From contig CM001438.1 in the NCBI GenBank assembly GCA_000244995.1, positions 310,001 to 374,000 on the forward strand: 64,000 bases of DNA. The letters are read 5' to 3'. Shown here in pieces: positions 1 through 8,972 of this stretch. Each line of letters starts with the position of its first letter. The first letter of the stretch is position 1. The position numbers and the translations under genes are program-made. Below the pieces are notes generated by a model. The model was not told the DNA's origin, made no database searches, and was given only the letters and a program-made list of their open reading frames with translations. The DNA comes from Burkholderiales bacterium JOSHI_001. GTDB taxonomy: Bacteria; Pseudomonadota; Gammaproteobacteria; Burkholderiales; Burkholderiaceae_C.

Positions 1-86
1 GCCCGAAGTGGGTCTGGCCCGGCCGCAAAGCGCTTCAAAGTGCGTCAGGCTGTGACCGGCCCCGCGGCCCGATATCCTCGGTGCGC

Positions 87-1265
87 ATGCGTCGTCTCCT
101 GAATGACTTTTCCTTGTCCGCCGTGGTGGCGGGTTTCGTGGCCGTGCTGGTGGGTTACACCAGTTCGGTGGCCATCGTCTTCGCCGCCGCGCAGGCGCTG
201 GGCGCAAGCGCCGCGCAGACCACGTCCTGGATGTGGGCCCTGGGCCTGGCCATGGGGGCCAGCTGCATTGGCCTGGCGCTGTGGTTTCGCGAACCGGTGC
301 TCACCGCCTGGTGCACACCGGGCGCGGCGCTGCTGGCGGCCACGCAAGGCCTGAACATCGAAGAAGCCACCGGGGCCTTCATCGTCTGTGCGGTGCTCGT
401 CACGCTGGCGGGTGCCACGCGCGCCTTTGAACGGGTGATGGACCGCATTCCCATGGCCGTGGCCGCCGCCTTGCTGGCCGGCGTGCTGACACGGTTTGCG
501 CTGGACGCCGCGCTGGCCAGCCGCAGCGCGCCGTTGCTGGTGCTGACCATGGCCCTGGCCTTCCTGCTGGGGCGGCGCTTCTGGCCTCGGTATGCGGTGC
601 CCGGGGTGCTGCTGGCCGGCATGGCGCTGGCGCTGGCGCAAGGGCGGCTGCAATTCAACACGGTGCAGTGGCAGTGGGCGCAGCCGGTGTTCACCCCGCC
701 GCGCTTCACGCTGGCGGCGATGGTCGGTGTGGCGCTGCCGCTGTTCATCGTCACCATGGCCTCGCAGAACCTGCCCGGCGTGGCAGCGCAGCGCGCGGCG
801 GGCTACCGCACGCCGGTGTCGCCGGTCATCACCGCCACCGGGCTGACCACCCTGGTGCTGGCGCCTTTCGGCGCCTTTGCCATCAACCTGGCGGCCATCA
901 CCGCGGCCATCTGCATGGGCCGCGAGGCGCACGAAGACCCCAGGCGCCGCTACACCGCGGTGGTGGCCGCGGGCCTGTTGTACACCGCGCTGGGCCTGGC
1001 CGGTGGCGCGGTGGTGGGGCTGCTGGCGGCCTTTCCGCGCGAACTGGTGGTGGCGGTGGCCGGGCTGGCGCTGGTGGGCACCATCGCCGGTGCGCTGGCC
1101 ACGGCGCTGAAGGACGAGCAGCACCGCGACGCCGCCCTCATCACCTTCCTGGTCACGCTGTCAGGGCTGACCGTGTCCGGCATCGGCGCGGCTTTCTGGG
1201 GCGTGGTGGCCGGTGGGGTTGCTTTGGGCGTGCAACACTGGGGCCGTTCCCGCCATGGAAGTTGA
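87..1265 (+). CDS. benE: BenE-family benzoate/H+ symporter
   Basis: This is a polytopic inner-membrane protein of about 392 residues, the usual size of BenE transporters, which import benzoate by proton symport. It is almost entirely hydrophobic segments (about 11-12 membrane spans) and carries the family-typical stretch around MASQNLPGVAAQRAAGY, followed by the Thr/Pro-rich segment TPVSPVITATGLTT. The ATG at 87 is chosen; an in-frame GTG at 81 is equally possible and neither has a clear Shine-Dalgarno. The stop directly abuts gshB. The box genes for benzoyl-CoA breakdown lie about 46 kb downstream in this window, so substrate supply for that pathway is a reasonable role. The family is recognised from sequence; substrate is inferred from family. 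Confidence 0.88.
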   Translation: MRRLLNDFSLSAVVAGFVAVLVGYTSSVAIVFAAAQALGASAAQTTSWMWALGLAMGASCIGLALWFREPVLTAWCTPGAALLAATQGLNIEEATGAFIVCAVLVTLAGATRAFERVMDRIPMAVAAALLAGVLTRFALDAALASRSAPLLVLTMALAFLLGRRFWPRYAVPGVLLAGMALALAQGRLQFNTVQWQWAQPVFTPPRFTLAAMVGVALPLFIVTMASQNLPGVAAQRAAGYRTPVSPVITATGLTTLVLAPFGAFAINLAAITAAICMGREAHEDPRRRYTAVVAAGLLYTALGLAGGAVVGLLAAFPRELVVAVAGLALVGTIAGALATALKDEQHRDAALITFLVTLSGLTVSGIGAAFWGVVAGGVALGVQHWGRSRHGS

Positions 1266-2216
1266 ATGATGAAGCTCTTGTTCGTTGCCGACCCGCTGGA
1301 CACCTTCAAGACCTACAAGGACAGCACCTTCGCGATGATGCGGGAAGCCGCCCGCCGCGGCCACGAGTTGTGGGCCTGTGAAACCCCCGGCCTGCAGTGG
1401 ACCCGCGGGGGCCGCGTGACGGCCGCCGACGCGCGCTGCATCACCCTGACCGGGGACGTCCACGGCTGGTTCAGCGTGCAGCAAAGCGCCCCGCTGGCCC
1501 TGGCCGACGCGGACGCGGTGCTGATGCGCAAGGACCCGCCCTTCGACGCCGAATTCTTCTACGCCACCCACCTGCTGGGCCAGGCCGAGCGCGAGGGCGC
1601 GCGCGTGTTCAACAAGCCGGCCGCGCTGCGCGAACACCCGGAAAAACTGGCGATCCTGGAGTTTCCGCAGTTCATCGCCCCCACGCGCGTGGCGCGCGAC
1701 CCCGCGGCGCTGAAGGCCTTCCACGCCGAGCACGGCGACATCATCTGCAAGCCGCTGGACGGCATGGGCGGCATGGGCATCTTCCGCGTGGCGGCCGATG
1801 GCCTGAACCTGGGCGCCATCGTCGAAACCCTGAACCGCGACGGCACCACCACGGTGATGGTGCAGAAGTACCTGCCGCAGATTGCGCAAGGCGACAAGCG
1901 CGTGCTGGTGATCGGCGGCGTGCCGGTGCCCTTTGCGCTGGCGCGCATACCGCAGGGCGGTGAAGTGCGCGGCAACCTGGCCGCCGGCGGCAAGGGCGTG
2001 GCCATGCCGCTGACCGAGCGCGAACGCGAGATCGCCGAGGACCTGGGCCCCACGCTGGCCGCGCGCGGCCTGCTGCTGGTGGGGCTGGACGTGATCGGCG
2101 GGCACCTCACCGAGATCAACGTCACCAGCCCGACCTGCTTCCAGGAAATCACCGACCAGGCGGGCTTCGACGTGGCCAAGACCTTCATCGACGCGCTGGA
2201 GGCGGCGCTGCGCTGA
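1266..2216 (+). CDS. gshB: Glutathione synthetase
   Basis: ATP-grasp enzyme that joins gamma-glutamylcysteine and glycine to give glutathione in the cytosol. Its 316 residues match the standard bacterial GshB length. Visible features are the N-terminal MKLLFVADPLDTFKTYKDST, the ADAVLMRKDPPFDAEFFYAT segment, the glycine-rich ATP-binding loop KPLDGMGGMGIFR, and the C-terminal EINVTSPTCFQEI that holds metal-binding Glu/Asn. Two adjacent ATG codons (1266 and 1269) are possible starts; GGAAG lies just upstream. It follows benE without a gap, so the two are probably co-transcribed although unrelated in function. Confidence 0.96.
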   Translation: MMKLLFVADPLDTFKTYKDSTFAMMREAARRGHELWACETPGLQWTRGGRVTAADARCITLTGDVHGWFSVQQSAPLALADADAVLMRKDPPFDAEFFYATHLLGQAEREGARVFNKPAALREHPEKLAILEFPQFIAPTRVARDPAALKAFHAEHGDIICKPLDGMGGMGIFRVAADGLNLGAIVETLNRDGTTTVMVQKYLPQIAQGDKRVLVIGGVPVPFALARIPQGGEVRGNLAAGGKGVAMPLTEREREIAEDLGPTLAARGLLLVGLDVIGGHLTEINVTSPTCFQEITDQAGFDVAKTFIDALEAALR

Positions 2217-2219
2217 CCC

Positions 2220-3677
2220 TCAGGCGCACAGCGTTCGGATCGCGATGCCGCGCGCCGACGCGGCCTTCAGGCCGTCCGGGCTGATGACCACCACGCGCGC
2301 CTCGGTGCGAAAGCGCCGGCCCTGCACGTGGGTCCACTCGCCATGGTTGGTCAGTTCATAGCGGCCCGGTCGCGGCGCGTCGAATTGGGCCTCGCCGGTG
2401 ATGGTGGCGTTCCAGCCCTGGTCCTGGATGCGCAGCAACTGCGTCACCCGCACACCGCGGCCGGCGGGTTCGATGCTGAAGGTGGCCACCCCCTTCACCG
2501 CCACCGGCGGCCCGCCGCAGCCGCCCAGGTTGACCTTCCAGCCCGTGACCGTGAGCGTGGAGCCGGCGTTGCCGCTGGCCGCCGTGTTCACCTTGGCCGG
2601 TTCGCGCGGGCGCTGGGTCGCGGCCGTGGGCGCGGTGGGGCTGGGCTTTGGTGGCGGCGCAGCCGCTGACGCCGCCGGACCGGCGGCCGTGGGTTCGGCC
2701 GGCAAGGCGAGGGGCGGCACGGCCGGGGCCGCCGCCACCAAGGGCGCGGGGGCGGATGCCGCCGCTGGCGCCGGTGCGGATGCCAGGGCCGTCGCCACGG
2801 CGACGGCGGACGCTGGCGCCAGGGTTGCGGACGCGGCCACCTCGGCCGTCGGCACGGAAGCCGCTGCCACGGCCACCGGCGCGGAGGCGGCCTGCGGCTG
2901 CACGGGCGTCGAGGCCGGCCCCGCAGCCGGCGCGGGTGCGGCAGGGGCCGACGCCACCACCGCGGCCGCGGCCAGGCGATCGGGCGGCGCGGGCTGGACC
3001 GGCGTGGGCGGGCGCAGTGCCACGAAGGCCGCCCCCGCCGCGCCCGCCAGTGCCAGGCCGGCCCCGGCCCACAGCGCCGGGCTGCGTTTGGCGGGCGGCG
3101 GCGCAGGGGTCGGGATCGCCGGGGCGGTGGCCAGGGCCGGTGCGGGCGGCGCAGCGCTCACCACCGGGGGCATGGCCGCCAGGGGCCGCAGCGTCATCGT
3201 GTCGTTGGCCGATCGGCCGTCCAGGATGGCACGCAGCGTCACCGCCAGCAGTTCGATGTCCGGCCGCCAGCGGGTGTCGCGCACTTCGAAGGCGTTGCGG
3301 TAGGCCAGGTCGGCCAGTTCCGGCGGCAGGTCCTCAGGCTGCATCATCTGCGCGCCGTTCACCAGCACCGGCACCACCGGGATGTCCCGTTGCAGCGCGG
3401 TGGCGGTTTCCAGCCGCACATAGTCGGCCGGGTTGTCCAGGCGCCGGCGGCCACCGCTGTCGCGCGCGTCCAGCCAGCGCGGGCCGATCACCGCCAGCAG
3501 CACGCCGCATTCGCCCACTTGCTCGTGGATCACCTTGCGGAAGTCGCGCCCGGGCTGGATGCCGGCCACGTCCATGAACACCGACTTCTTGCCCAGGCGC
3601 TCGCACAGGTCGTCGAACAGGCGCCCGGCATGGCCGCTGGCGTCTTCACGCCGGTAGCTGATGAAGATGGCTTGCAT
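2220..3677 (-). CDS. Membrane-anchored TIR-domain protein
   Basis: A protein of 485 residues. Residues 1-150 form a bacterial TIR domain (TIR_2 type) starting MQAIFISYRREDASG, with the typical SVFMDV strand and GVLLAVIGPRW strand. Glu90 in YVRLETATAL is the likely counterpart of the catalytic Glu of NAD-cleaving TIR domains. A single membrane segment lies at about 201-221, followed by a ~180-residue Ala/Pro-rich linker and a C-terminal domain (about 400-485, with one GGCGG motif) that I do not recognise. The start is set by a strong AGGAGG eight bases upstream of the ATG at 3677; the open frame runs further upstream only as antisense to uup. TIR domains in bacteria can be NADases or signalling adaptors. 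No partner defence gene is adjacent, so the role is open. Confidence 0.8.
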   Translation of the reverse strand: MQAIFISYRREDASGHAGRLFDDLCERLGKKSVFMDVAGIQPGRDFRKVIHEQVGECGVLLAVIGPRWLDARDSGGRRRLDNPADYVRLETATALQRDIPVVPVLVNGAQMMQPEDLPPELADLAYRNAFEVRDTRWRPDIELLAVTLRAILDGRSANDTMTLRPLAAMPPVVSAAPPAPALATAPAIPTPAPPPAKRSPALWAGAGLALAGAAGAAFVALRPPTPVQPAPPDRLAAAAVVASAPAAPAPAAGPASTPVQPQAASAPVAVAAASVPTAEVAASATLAPASAVAVATALASAPAPAAASAPAPLVAAAPAVPPLALPAEPTAAGPAASAAAPPPKPSPTAPTAATQRPREPAKVNTAASGNAGSTLTVTGWKVNLGGCGGPPVAVKGVATFSIEPAGRGVRVTQLLRIQDQGWNATITGEAQFDAPRPGRYELTNHGEWTHVQGRRFRTEARVVVISPDGLKAASARGIAIRTLCA

Positions 3678-3797
3678 CGTCCGCACCTCCTCTGGTGGCC
3701 TGGCCTGAACCGGGGCGAAAGGGCTCGATTGAAGGCCGCCGGCCGCTCCCCGTCCATCCCCAAGGTTCCCGGGGCGGCCAGCGGGGACAATGCGCCC

Positions 3798-5669
3798 ATG
3801 GCCCTGATCTCCGTTTCCAACGCCCACCTCGCCTTCGGCCATGTGCCGCTGCTCGACGCCGCCGCCCTGTCGCTGGAGGCCGAAGAGCGCGTGGCCCTGA
3901 TCGGCCGCAACGGCAGCGGCAAGAGTTCGCTGCTGAAGGTGCTGGCCGGGCTGGAGAAGCTGGACGACGGCCTGGTGCAGAAGCAGCAAAGCCTGCGCAG
4001 CGTGTACGTGCCGCAGGAACCGCTGTTCGACCCCGACCACACGGTCTTCGAGGCGGTGGCCGAGGGGGTGGCCGAGGCCAAGGCCCTGCGCGAGCGTTTC
4101 GAAGCCCACGCGCCGGGCGACGACCTGGACGCGCTGCAGACGCGCATCGAAGCCCTGGACGGCTGGAACTGGGAACAGCGCGTGGACGAGGTGCTGCAGC
4201 GCCTGCACCTGGACCCCACGCGCCGCCTGGGCGACCTGTCCGGTGGCACCAAGAAGCGCGTGGCCCTGGCCCAGGCCCTGGCCGCCCGGCCCGACGTGCT
4301 GCTGCTGGACGAGCCCACCAACCACCTGGACCTGGACGCCATCGAGTGGCTGCAGGACCTGCTGACCGCCTGGCGCGGCGCGCTGGTCGTGGTGTCCCAC
4401 GACCGCGCCTTCATCGACGCGGTGGCCACCCGCATCGTGGAGCTGGACCGCGGCACGCTGCGCAGCTACCCGGGCCGCTTCTCGGCCTATGAAGCCACCA
4501 AGGCGGACGAACTGAACTCGGAAAACCTGGCCAATGCCCGCGCCGACAAGCTGCTGGCGCAGGAAGAGGTGTGGGTGAGGAAGGGCGTGGAAGCGCGCCG
4601 CACCCGCAGCGTGGGCCGGGTGGCGCGGCTGCAGCGCCTGCGCGCCGAGCGCAGCGCGCGGCGCGACCGCGTGGGCCAGGTGCGGCTGGAGCTGGCCACC
4701 GGCCTGCCCACCGGCAAGATCGTGGCCGAACTGCAGGACGTGGGCATGCGCTTCGGTGAGCAGGTGGTGGTGAGCCACTTCTCGGCCACCCTGCTGCGCG
4801 GCGACAAGGTGGGCCTGGTGGGCCCCAATGGCGCCGGCAAGACCACGCTGCTGAAGCTGATGCTGGGCGAGCTGGAACCCACCTCAGGCACGGTGCGCCG
4901 CGGCACCAACCTGCAGGTGGCCTACTTCGACCAGATGCGCGCCGGCCTGAAGCTGGACGCCACCCTGGCCGACACCATCAGCCCGGGCAGCGAGTGGGTG
5001 GAAATCGGTGCCAAGCGCAAGCACGTGATGAGCTACCTGAGTGACTTCCTGTTCTCGCCCGAGCGCGCGAACGCCCCGGTGCGCACCCTGTCGGGCGGCG
5101 AGCGCAACCGCCTGCTGCTGGCGCGCCTGTTCGCGCTGCCGGCCAACGTGCTGGTGCTGGACGAGCCCACCAACGACCTGGACATCGAAACCCTGGAACT
5201 GCTGGAAGAGCTGCTGCAAAGCTACGAGGGCACGGTGTTCCTGGTCAGCCACGACCGCCGCTTCCTGGACAACGTGGTCACCAGCCTGATCGCGCACGAA
5301 GGCGAGGGCGGGCGCTGGCGCGAATACGAAGGCGGCATCGAAGACTGGCGCGCCCAGCGCGCGCGCGGCCTGGCGGCGGCGGCCAAGGCCGAAGCCCCCG
5401 CGCCTGCGCCCGCGCCGGCCACGGCCCCGGCGCCGGTGGCGAAGAAAAGCGCCAAGCTCAGCTACAAGGAACAGCGCGAACTGGACGAACTGCCTGGCCG
5501 CATCGAAGCGCTGGAAGCCGAACAGAAGACCCTGGGCGAACGCCTGGCCGACAACGCCACCTACACCCGAGAGCCACAGAACGTGGCGGCGCTGCAGGCG
5601 CGCTTCGCACAGATTGAAGACGACCTGCTGGCCGCGCTGGAGCGCTGGGAAGTGCTGGGGGCGCGGTGA
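3798..5669 (+). CDS. uup: ABC-F ATPase Uup
   Basis: Cytosolic ABC-F protein of 623 residues with two ATPase cassettes and no membrane segments. First cassette: Walker A GRNGSGKSS, signature LSGGTKKR, Walker B LLLDEPTNHLDLD. A charged linker follows, then the second cassette with GPNGAGKTT, LSGGERNR and VLDEPTNDLDIE. An Ala/Pro/Lys stretch and a C-terminal coiled coil (about 555-623) are characteristic of Uup, which binds DNA or ribosomes and affects transposon excision and ribosome function. The start at 3798 gives MALISVSNAHLAFG; earlier in-frame codons are antisense to the TIR gene. The stop overlaps the dusC start by four bases, so the two are translationally coupled. Confidence 0.94.
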   Translation: MALISVSNAHLAFGHVPLLDAAALSLEAEERVALIGRNGSGKSSLLKVLAGLEKLDDGLVQKQQSLRSVYVPQEPLFDPDHTVFEAVAEGVAEAKALRERFEAHAPGDDLDALQTRIEALDGWNWEQRVDEVLQRLHLDPTRRLGDLSGGTKKRVALAQALAARPDVLLLDEPTNHLDLDAIEWLQDLLTAWRGALVVVSHDRAFIDAVATRIVELDRGTLRSYPGRFSAYEATKADELNSENLANARADKLLAQEEVWVRKGVEARRTRSVGRVARLQRLRAERSARRDRVGQVRLELATGLPTGKIVAELQDVGMRFGEQVVVSHFSATLLRGDKVGLVGPNGAGKTTLLKLMLGELEPTSGTVRRGTNLQVAYFDQMRAGLKLDATLADTISPGSEWVEIGAKRKHVMSYLSDFLFSPERANAPVRTLSGGERNRLLLARLFALPANVLVLDEPTNDLDIETLELLEELLQSYEGTVFLVSHDRRFLDNVVTSLIAHEGEGGRWREYEGGIEDWRAQRARGLAAAAKAEAPAPAPAPATAPAPVAKKSAKLSYKEQRELDELPGRIEALEAEQKTLGERLADNATYTREPQNVAALQARFAQIEDDLLAALERWEVLGAR

Positions 5670-6640
5670 GCTTCCAGATCCTGCTCGCGCCGATGGAGGG
5701 CGTGATGGACCACAGCCTGCGCGACGTGGTCACGCAGGTGGGCGGGCTGGACCGCGCGGTGAGCGAGTTCATCCGCATCACCGACCAGTTGCTGCCCGCG
5801 CGCGTGTTCCACCGCGTCATGCCGGAGCTGAAGCATGGCAGCCGCACCAGCGCCGGCGTACCGGTGCGTGCGCAGCTGCTGGGCAGCGACCCCGCCTGCC
5901 TGGCCGACAACGCGGCGCGCCTGGCCGAGTTGGGCGCTGAAGGCGTGGACCTGAACTTCGGCTGCCCGGCCAAGACGGTGAACCGCCACCGCGGCGGCGC
6001 GGTGCTGCTGGACGAGCCCGAACTTCTGCACCGCATCGTGCGCGCCGTGCGCCAGGCGGTGCCGGCGGGTGTGCCCGTGTCCGCCAAGATGCGCCTGGGC
6101 AACTTGTGCCACGGCGGCATGCTGGACGCCGCGCGCGCCATCGCCGACGGCGGCGCGGGCGAACTGGTGGTGCATGCCCGCACCAAGGCCCAGGGCTACC
6201 GCCCGCCGGCGCACTGGCAGCACATTGCGGCCATTCGCGACACCGTGGCGCTGCCGGTCATCGCCAACGGCGAGATCTGGACCGTGGACGACGCGCTGCG
6301 CTGCCGCGCCGAAAGCGGCTGCGACGCGCTGATGCTGGGCCGCGGCATGGTGTCCGATCCCGGGCTGGCGCTGGCCATCCGCGCCGCCAGCGCCCCGGCC
6401 GACCACCCTGCGCCCGCCGTGGGCTGGGACCGCATCCAGCCGCTGCTGGCGCAGTTCTGGCACCTGACCGCCCAGCACGTGGAGCCGCGCCACCGGCCCG
6501 GGCGCCTGAAGCAGTGGCTGTACCAGTTGTGCCGGCGGCACCCGCAGGCGCAGGCGCTGTGGGAGTCGCTGCGCACTGTGACCGATCCCAAAGCCGTGGC
6601 CCAGTGCCTGGGCGCTGGGCCGGCGCCGGTTCAGCGGTAG
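5666..6640 (+). CDS. dusC: tRNA-dihydrouridine(16) synthase DusC
   Basis: FMN-dependent enzyme that reduces uridine to dihydrouridine in the tRNA D-loop. The TIM-barrel N-terminus ILLAPMEGVMD, the catalytic Cys100 in LNFGCPAKTVNRHRGG and the FMN-binding segments VHARTK and ANGEIW are visible. The length of 324 residues and the PMEGVMD motif fit the DusC branch rather than DusA or DusB. It starts with GTG inside the uup stop (GTGA). The last ten bases overlap the 3' end of a convergent gene of unknown function. Confidence 0.92.
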   Translation: MSFQILLAPMEGVMDHSLRDVVTQVGGLDRAVSEFIRITDQLLPARVFHRVMPELKHGSRTSAGVPVRAQLLGSDPACLADNAARLAELGAEGVDLNFGCPAKTVNRHRGGAVLLDEPELLHRIVRAVRQAVPAGVPVSAKMRLGNLCHGGMLDAARAIADGGAGELVVHARTKAQGYRPPAHWQHIAAIRDTVALPVIANGEIWTVDDALRCRAESGCDALMLGRGMVSDPGLALAIRAASAPADHPAPAVGWDRIQPLLAQFWHLTAQHVEPRHRPGRLKQWLYQLCRRHPQAQALWESLRTVTDPKAVAQCLGAGPAPVQR

Positions 6641-7377
6641 CCGAACCAACCTTCGTTGGTGGCCGCGGGGTGCGTGCGGCTGACGATCAACCCGGCCATC
6701 AGGTACAGCGCGTTCAGCAGGCGCGCGGCGCGGGTGCGGTCCAGGCCGGGCCAGTCGGCCATCTCACGCAGGCTGGTGGTGTGGCGGCGCAGGCGCTCCA
6801 CCGCGGCGGCCAGGGCGCCGCCCAGTTCCAGCCCGTCCAGGTGCGCGCCCGGGGCCACGCGGTAGGCGGCCTGGCCGGCGATCTCGGGCAGCAATTCGTC
6901 GCGCGCGCCGCGCAGCGAGATGGCGCACACCAGCGGTGCCAGGGGGCTGTAGGCATTGGGCTCGCCCACCAAGTTGGCTTCGTCGTCACCCGGCGGGCGC
7001 AGCATGGCGCGCTCGACCTGCATCACCTGCAGTTCGGCCAAGCGGCCGTCCAGGAACTGGGCCATCGGCACCGGGCAATGCACCAGCCCGTCCGGCGGAA
7101 ATACCGTCAGCGGCACCACACGGTCCTGCCACTGCAGGTGAATGGTCAGTGCCTGGGCGTGGCGCAGGCTGGCGGCCAGCACCTCCAGCACCTCGCTCTG
7201 GCGTCCGCCTCGCTCGAAACGCTCCAGGTCCATCAGCAGCGACGGCGACAGCGAGGGCATGCGCGTGGCCAGCGGGTCGGCCTGCACGTCGGCCAGCAGC
7301 ATGCTGTCCAGGTATCGCTGGAAGTCGCTGGCCCGAATCAGGTCGGGCTCGCCCAGGGGCTGGGTGGAGGGGAACAT
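6631..7377 (-). CDS. Conserved-looking protein of unknown function
   Basis: An open frame of 248 residues with codon use like its neighbours. I do not recognise the family. It has no signal peptide or membrane segment. Residues 1-60 are moderately acidic (RYLDSMLLADVQADPLATRM). The middle has Trp/Pro-containing strands (LTIHLQWQDRVVPLTVFPPD), and the C-terminal half is a helical, Arg-rich region ending NEGWFGYR. The ATG at 7377 is preferred; a GTG nine bases upstream is the alternative. There is no clear Shine-Dalgarno. It overlaps the 3' end of dusC by ten bases tail-to-tail. The overlap and absence of frame breaks suggest a real gene, but function cannot be assigned. Confidence 0.6.
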   Translation of the reverse strand: MFPSTQPLGEPDLIRASDFQRYLDSMLLADVQADPLATRMPSLSPSLLMDLERFERGGRQSEVLEVLAASLRHAQALTIHLQWQDRVVPLTVFPPDGLVHCPVPMAQFLDGRLAELQVMQVERAMLRPPGDDEANLVGEPNAYSPLAPLVCAISLRGARDELLPEIAGQAAYRVAPGAHLDGLELGGALAAAVERLRRHTTSLREMADWPGLDRTRAARLLNALYLMAGLIVSRTHPAATNEGWFGYR

Positions 7378-7450
7378 AAGCGGCACAGGTTGCCGGCATC
7401 CTACGCCGGGCCTGTGACCAAATGCAACGCAGGGTGATACCGGGTGGCGC

Positions 7451-8881
7451 TCATCGCGTGGACGCGGCGGCGTGGCCGGCCAGCCTGTCCCGCGCGCGGC
7501 CGAAGGCCAACCACAGCCGGGCGTCCTGGGCGCTGGCGAAGTTCACCCGCATCAGCGTGCCCGGACGCGGGTGGGCCAGGAACAAGCGGCCGGGGGCGAT
7601 CAGCCAGCCCTCGTCGGCCATCAGCAGGCTCAGGGCTTCGGTGTCCACGCCGGTGTCCACCCAGCCGAACAGGCCCTGCGGCGGGGTGACGAAGTGGCAG
7701 CCCGCGTCCTGCGCCAGGCGCACCACGCGGCTTCGCGCCGCGGCCAGGCGCTGGGTGACGCGCTCGGCGTGGCGGCGCAGCGTGCCTTCGGCCAGGCACA
7801 GGCCCACCGCGCGTTCCAGCAGGCTGGGCGTGGACAGGGTCATCAGCAGCTTGGTGTCGATGCAGGCCTGCGCCAGGTCCGGCCGCGCGGCGATGTAGCC
7901 CACGCGCCAGTCGGGCGCCAGGATCTTGGAAAAGCCCGAGACATAGACCGTGCGTTGCAGCCCGTCCAGCGCCGACAGGCGCGGCGCATGGGTGGGGGCC
8001 AGCCAGGCGTAGGTGTCGTCCTCCACGATCGTCAGCCCGTGCGCCTCGGCCAGCTTCAGCACCTGGTGGGCCGCGGCCAGCGACAGCGACGCGCCGGTGG
8101 GGTTGTGCAGCACCGACACGGTGACATAGAGCTTCGGGCGGTGTTCGCGCAGCAGCGCGGCCATCACGGCCAGGTCCGGGCCGTCCACCCCGCGCGGCAC
8201 CGGCAGCAGGCGCATGCCGGCGCGCGTGAGGCGGGCGAACTCCACCGCCCAGCCGGGTTCGTCCACCAGCACCGCGTCGCCCGGGCGCAGGAGGGTGCGC
8301 ACCACGATGTCCAGCGCGTGGGTGGCGCCCAGGGTGGTGACGATCTGCCCCGGCGCCGCGGCAATGCCCAGGTCGCCCGCCAGGCGCTGCGACAGCGCCT
8401 GGCGCAGCGTGGCGTCGCCAGCCGGCTCGCCATAGCGCAGCGCCGCGCGGCCATCGGCGCTGGCGCGACGCAGCGCACGCTGCAGCAGCGGGGCGTCCAG
8501 CCAGGTTTCGGGCAGGGTGCCCAGGCCGGGCCCGGGCGTGGTGGACGCGGCGTTGAACATGCCGCGGATCAGCGCCGTGGCGTCCACCGGCGGCGGCAGG
8601 GCTTCGCCGGGCAGGGCGGTGGGCCGCAGGGCCGCCCGGTCGGCGCGGTCGCGCACGAAAAACCCGCGCTGGCGCCGCGCCTCCACCAGGCCGCGGGCCT
8701 GCAGGCGGTCGTAGGCGGCCACCACGGTGCTGGGCGACAGCCCATGCAGCCGCGCGCACTCGCGCACCGACGGCAGGCGCGCGCCGGGCAGCAGCAGGCG
8801 CTGCTCGATGCGCTCGGCATAGCGCCCGGCCAGGCGTTCACCCAGGGTGCCGGGGCTGTCTGCGGAAAGGGGCGGGTGCAT
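7451..8881 (-). CDS. MocR/PdxR-type GntR regulator with aminotransferase domain
   Basis: Transcription factor of 476 residues. Residues 10-75 are a GntR winged helix (RLPSVRECARLHGLSPSTVV, then YDRLQARGLVEARRQRGFFV). Residues 110-470 are a fold-type I aminotransferase domain with the PLP lysine Lys319 in SGFSKILAPDWRVGY and the VLHNPTGASLS motif. MocR proteins sense an amino compound or PLP and control a neighbouring divergent gene. Here that is the exporter at 8973, so an amino-acid-related efflux/metabolism set is the likely target. Direct repeats in the shared promoter region look like its operator. The effector cannot be told from sequence. Confidence 0.9.
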   Translation of the reverse strand: MHPPLSADSPGTLGERLAGRYAERIEQRLLLPGARLPSVRECARLHGLSPSTVVAAYDRLQARGLVEARRQRGFFVRDRADRAALRPTALPGEALPPPVDATALIRGMFNAASTTPGPGLGTLPETWLDAPLLQRALRRASADGRAALRYGEPAGDATLRQALSQRLAGDLGIAAAPGQIVTTLGATHALDIVVRTLLRPGDAVLVDEPGWAVEFARLTRAGMRLLPVPRGVDGPDLAVMAALLREHRPKLYVTVSVLHNPTGASLSLAAAHQVLKLAEAHGLTIVEDDTYAWLAPTHAPRLSALDGLQRTVYVSGFSKILAPDWRVGYIAARPDLAQACIDTKLLMTLSTPSLLERAVGLCLAEGTLRRHAERVTQRLAAARSRVVRLAQDAGCHFVTPPQGLFGWVDTGVDTEALSLLMADEGWLIAPGRLFLAHPRPGTLMRVNFASAQDARLWLAFGRARDRLAGHAAASTR

Positions 8882-8903
8882 GGCTGTGTGGTCCGGGTGA
8901 TCG

Positions 8904-8950
8904 GTACAGATTCAACTTGTGTCGCGCAAAGTGTACTGATTCTGTACTGA
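8904..8950. promoter_or_regulatory. Candidate MocR operator in divergent promoter region
   Basis: Between the MocR gene and the exporter there are two identical direct repeats TGTACTGA at 8932-8939 and 8943-8950, exactly 11 bases apart (one helical turn). A third half-site in inverted orientation, GTACA, lies at 8904-8908 within GGTACAGATTC, which mirrors GATTCTGTAC of the repeats. MocR dimers typically bind direct repeats plus an inverted one. Assignment to this regulator is by position. Confidence 0.6.
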
Positions 8951-8972
8951 ATGTTTGCCTAGACTGTGTGCC

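Noticed and set aside
2220-4778. An 852-codon minus-strand frame joining the TIR gene with antisense of uup
   Set aside because: The part above 3677 is a His/Gln/Gly-rich shadow of uup; the TIR start has a strong AGGAGG.
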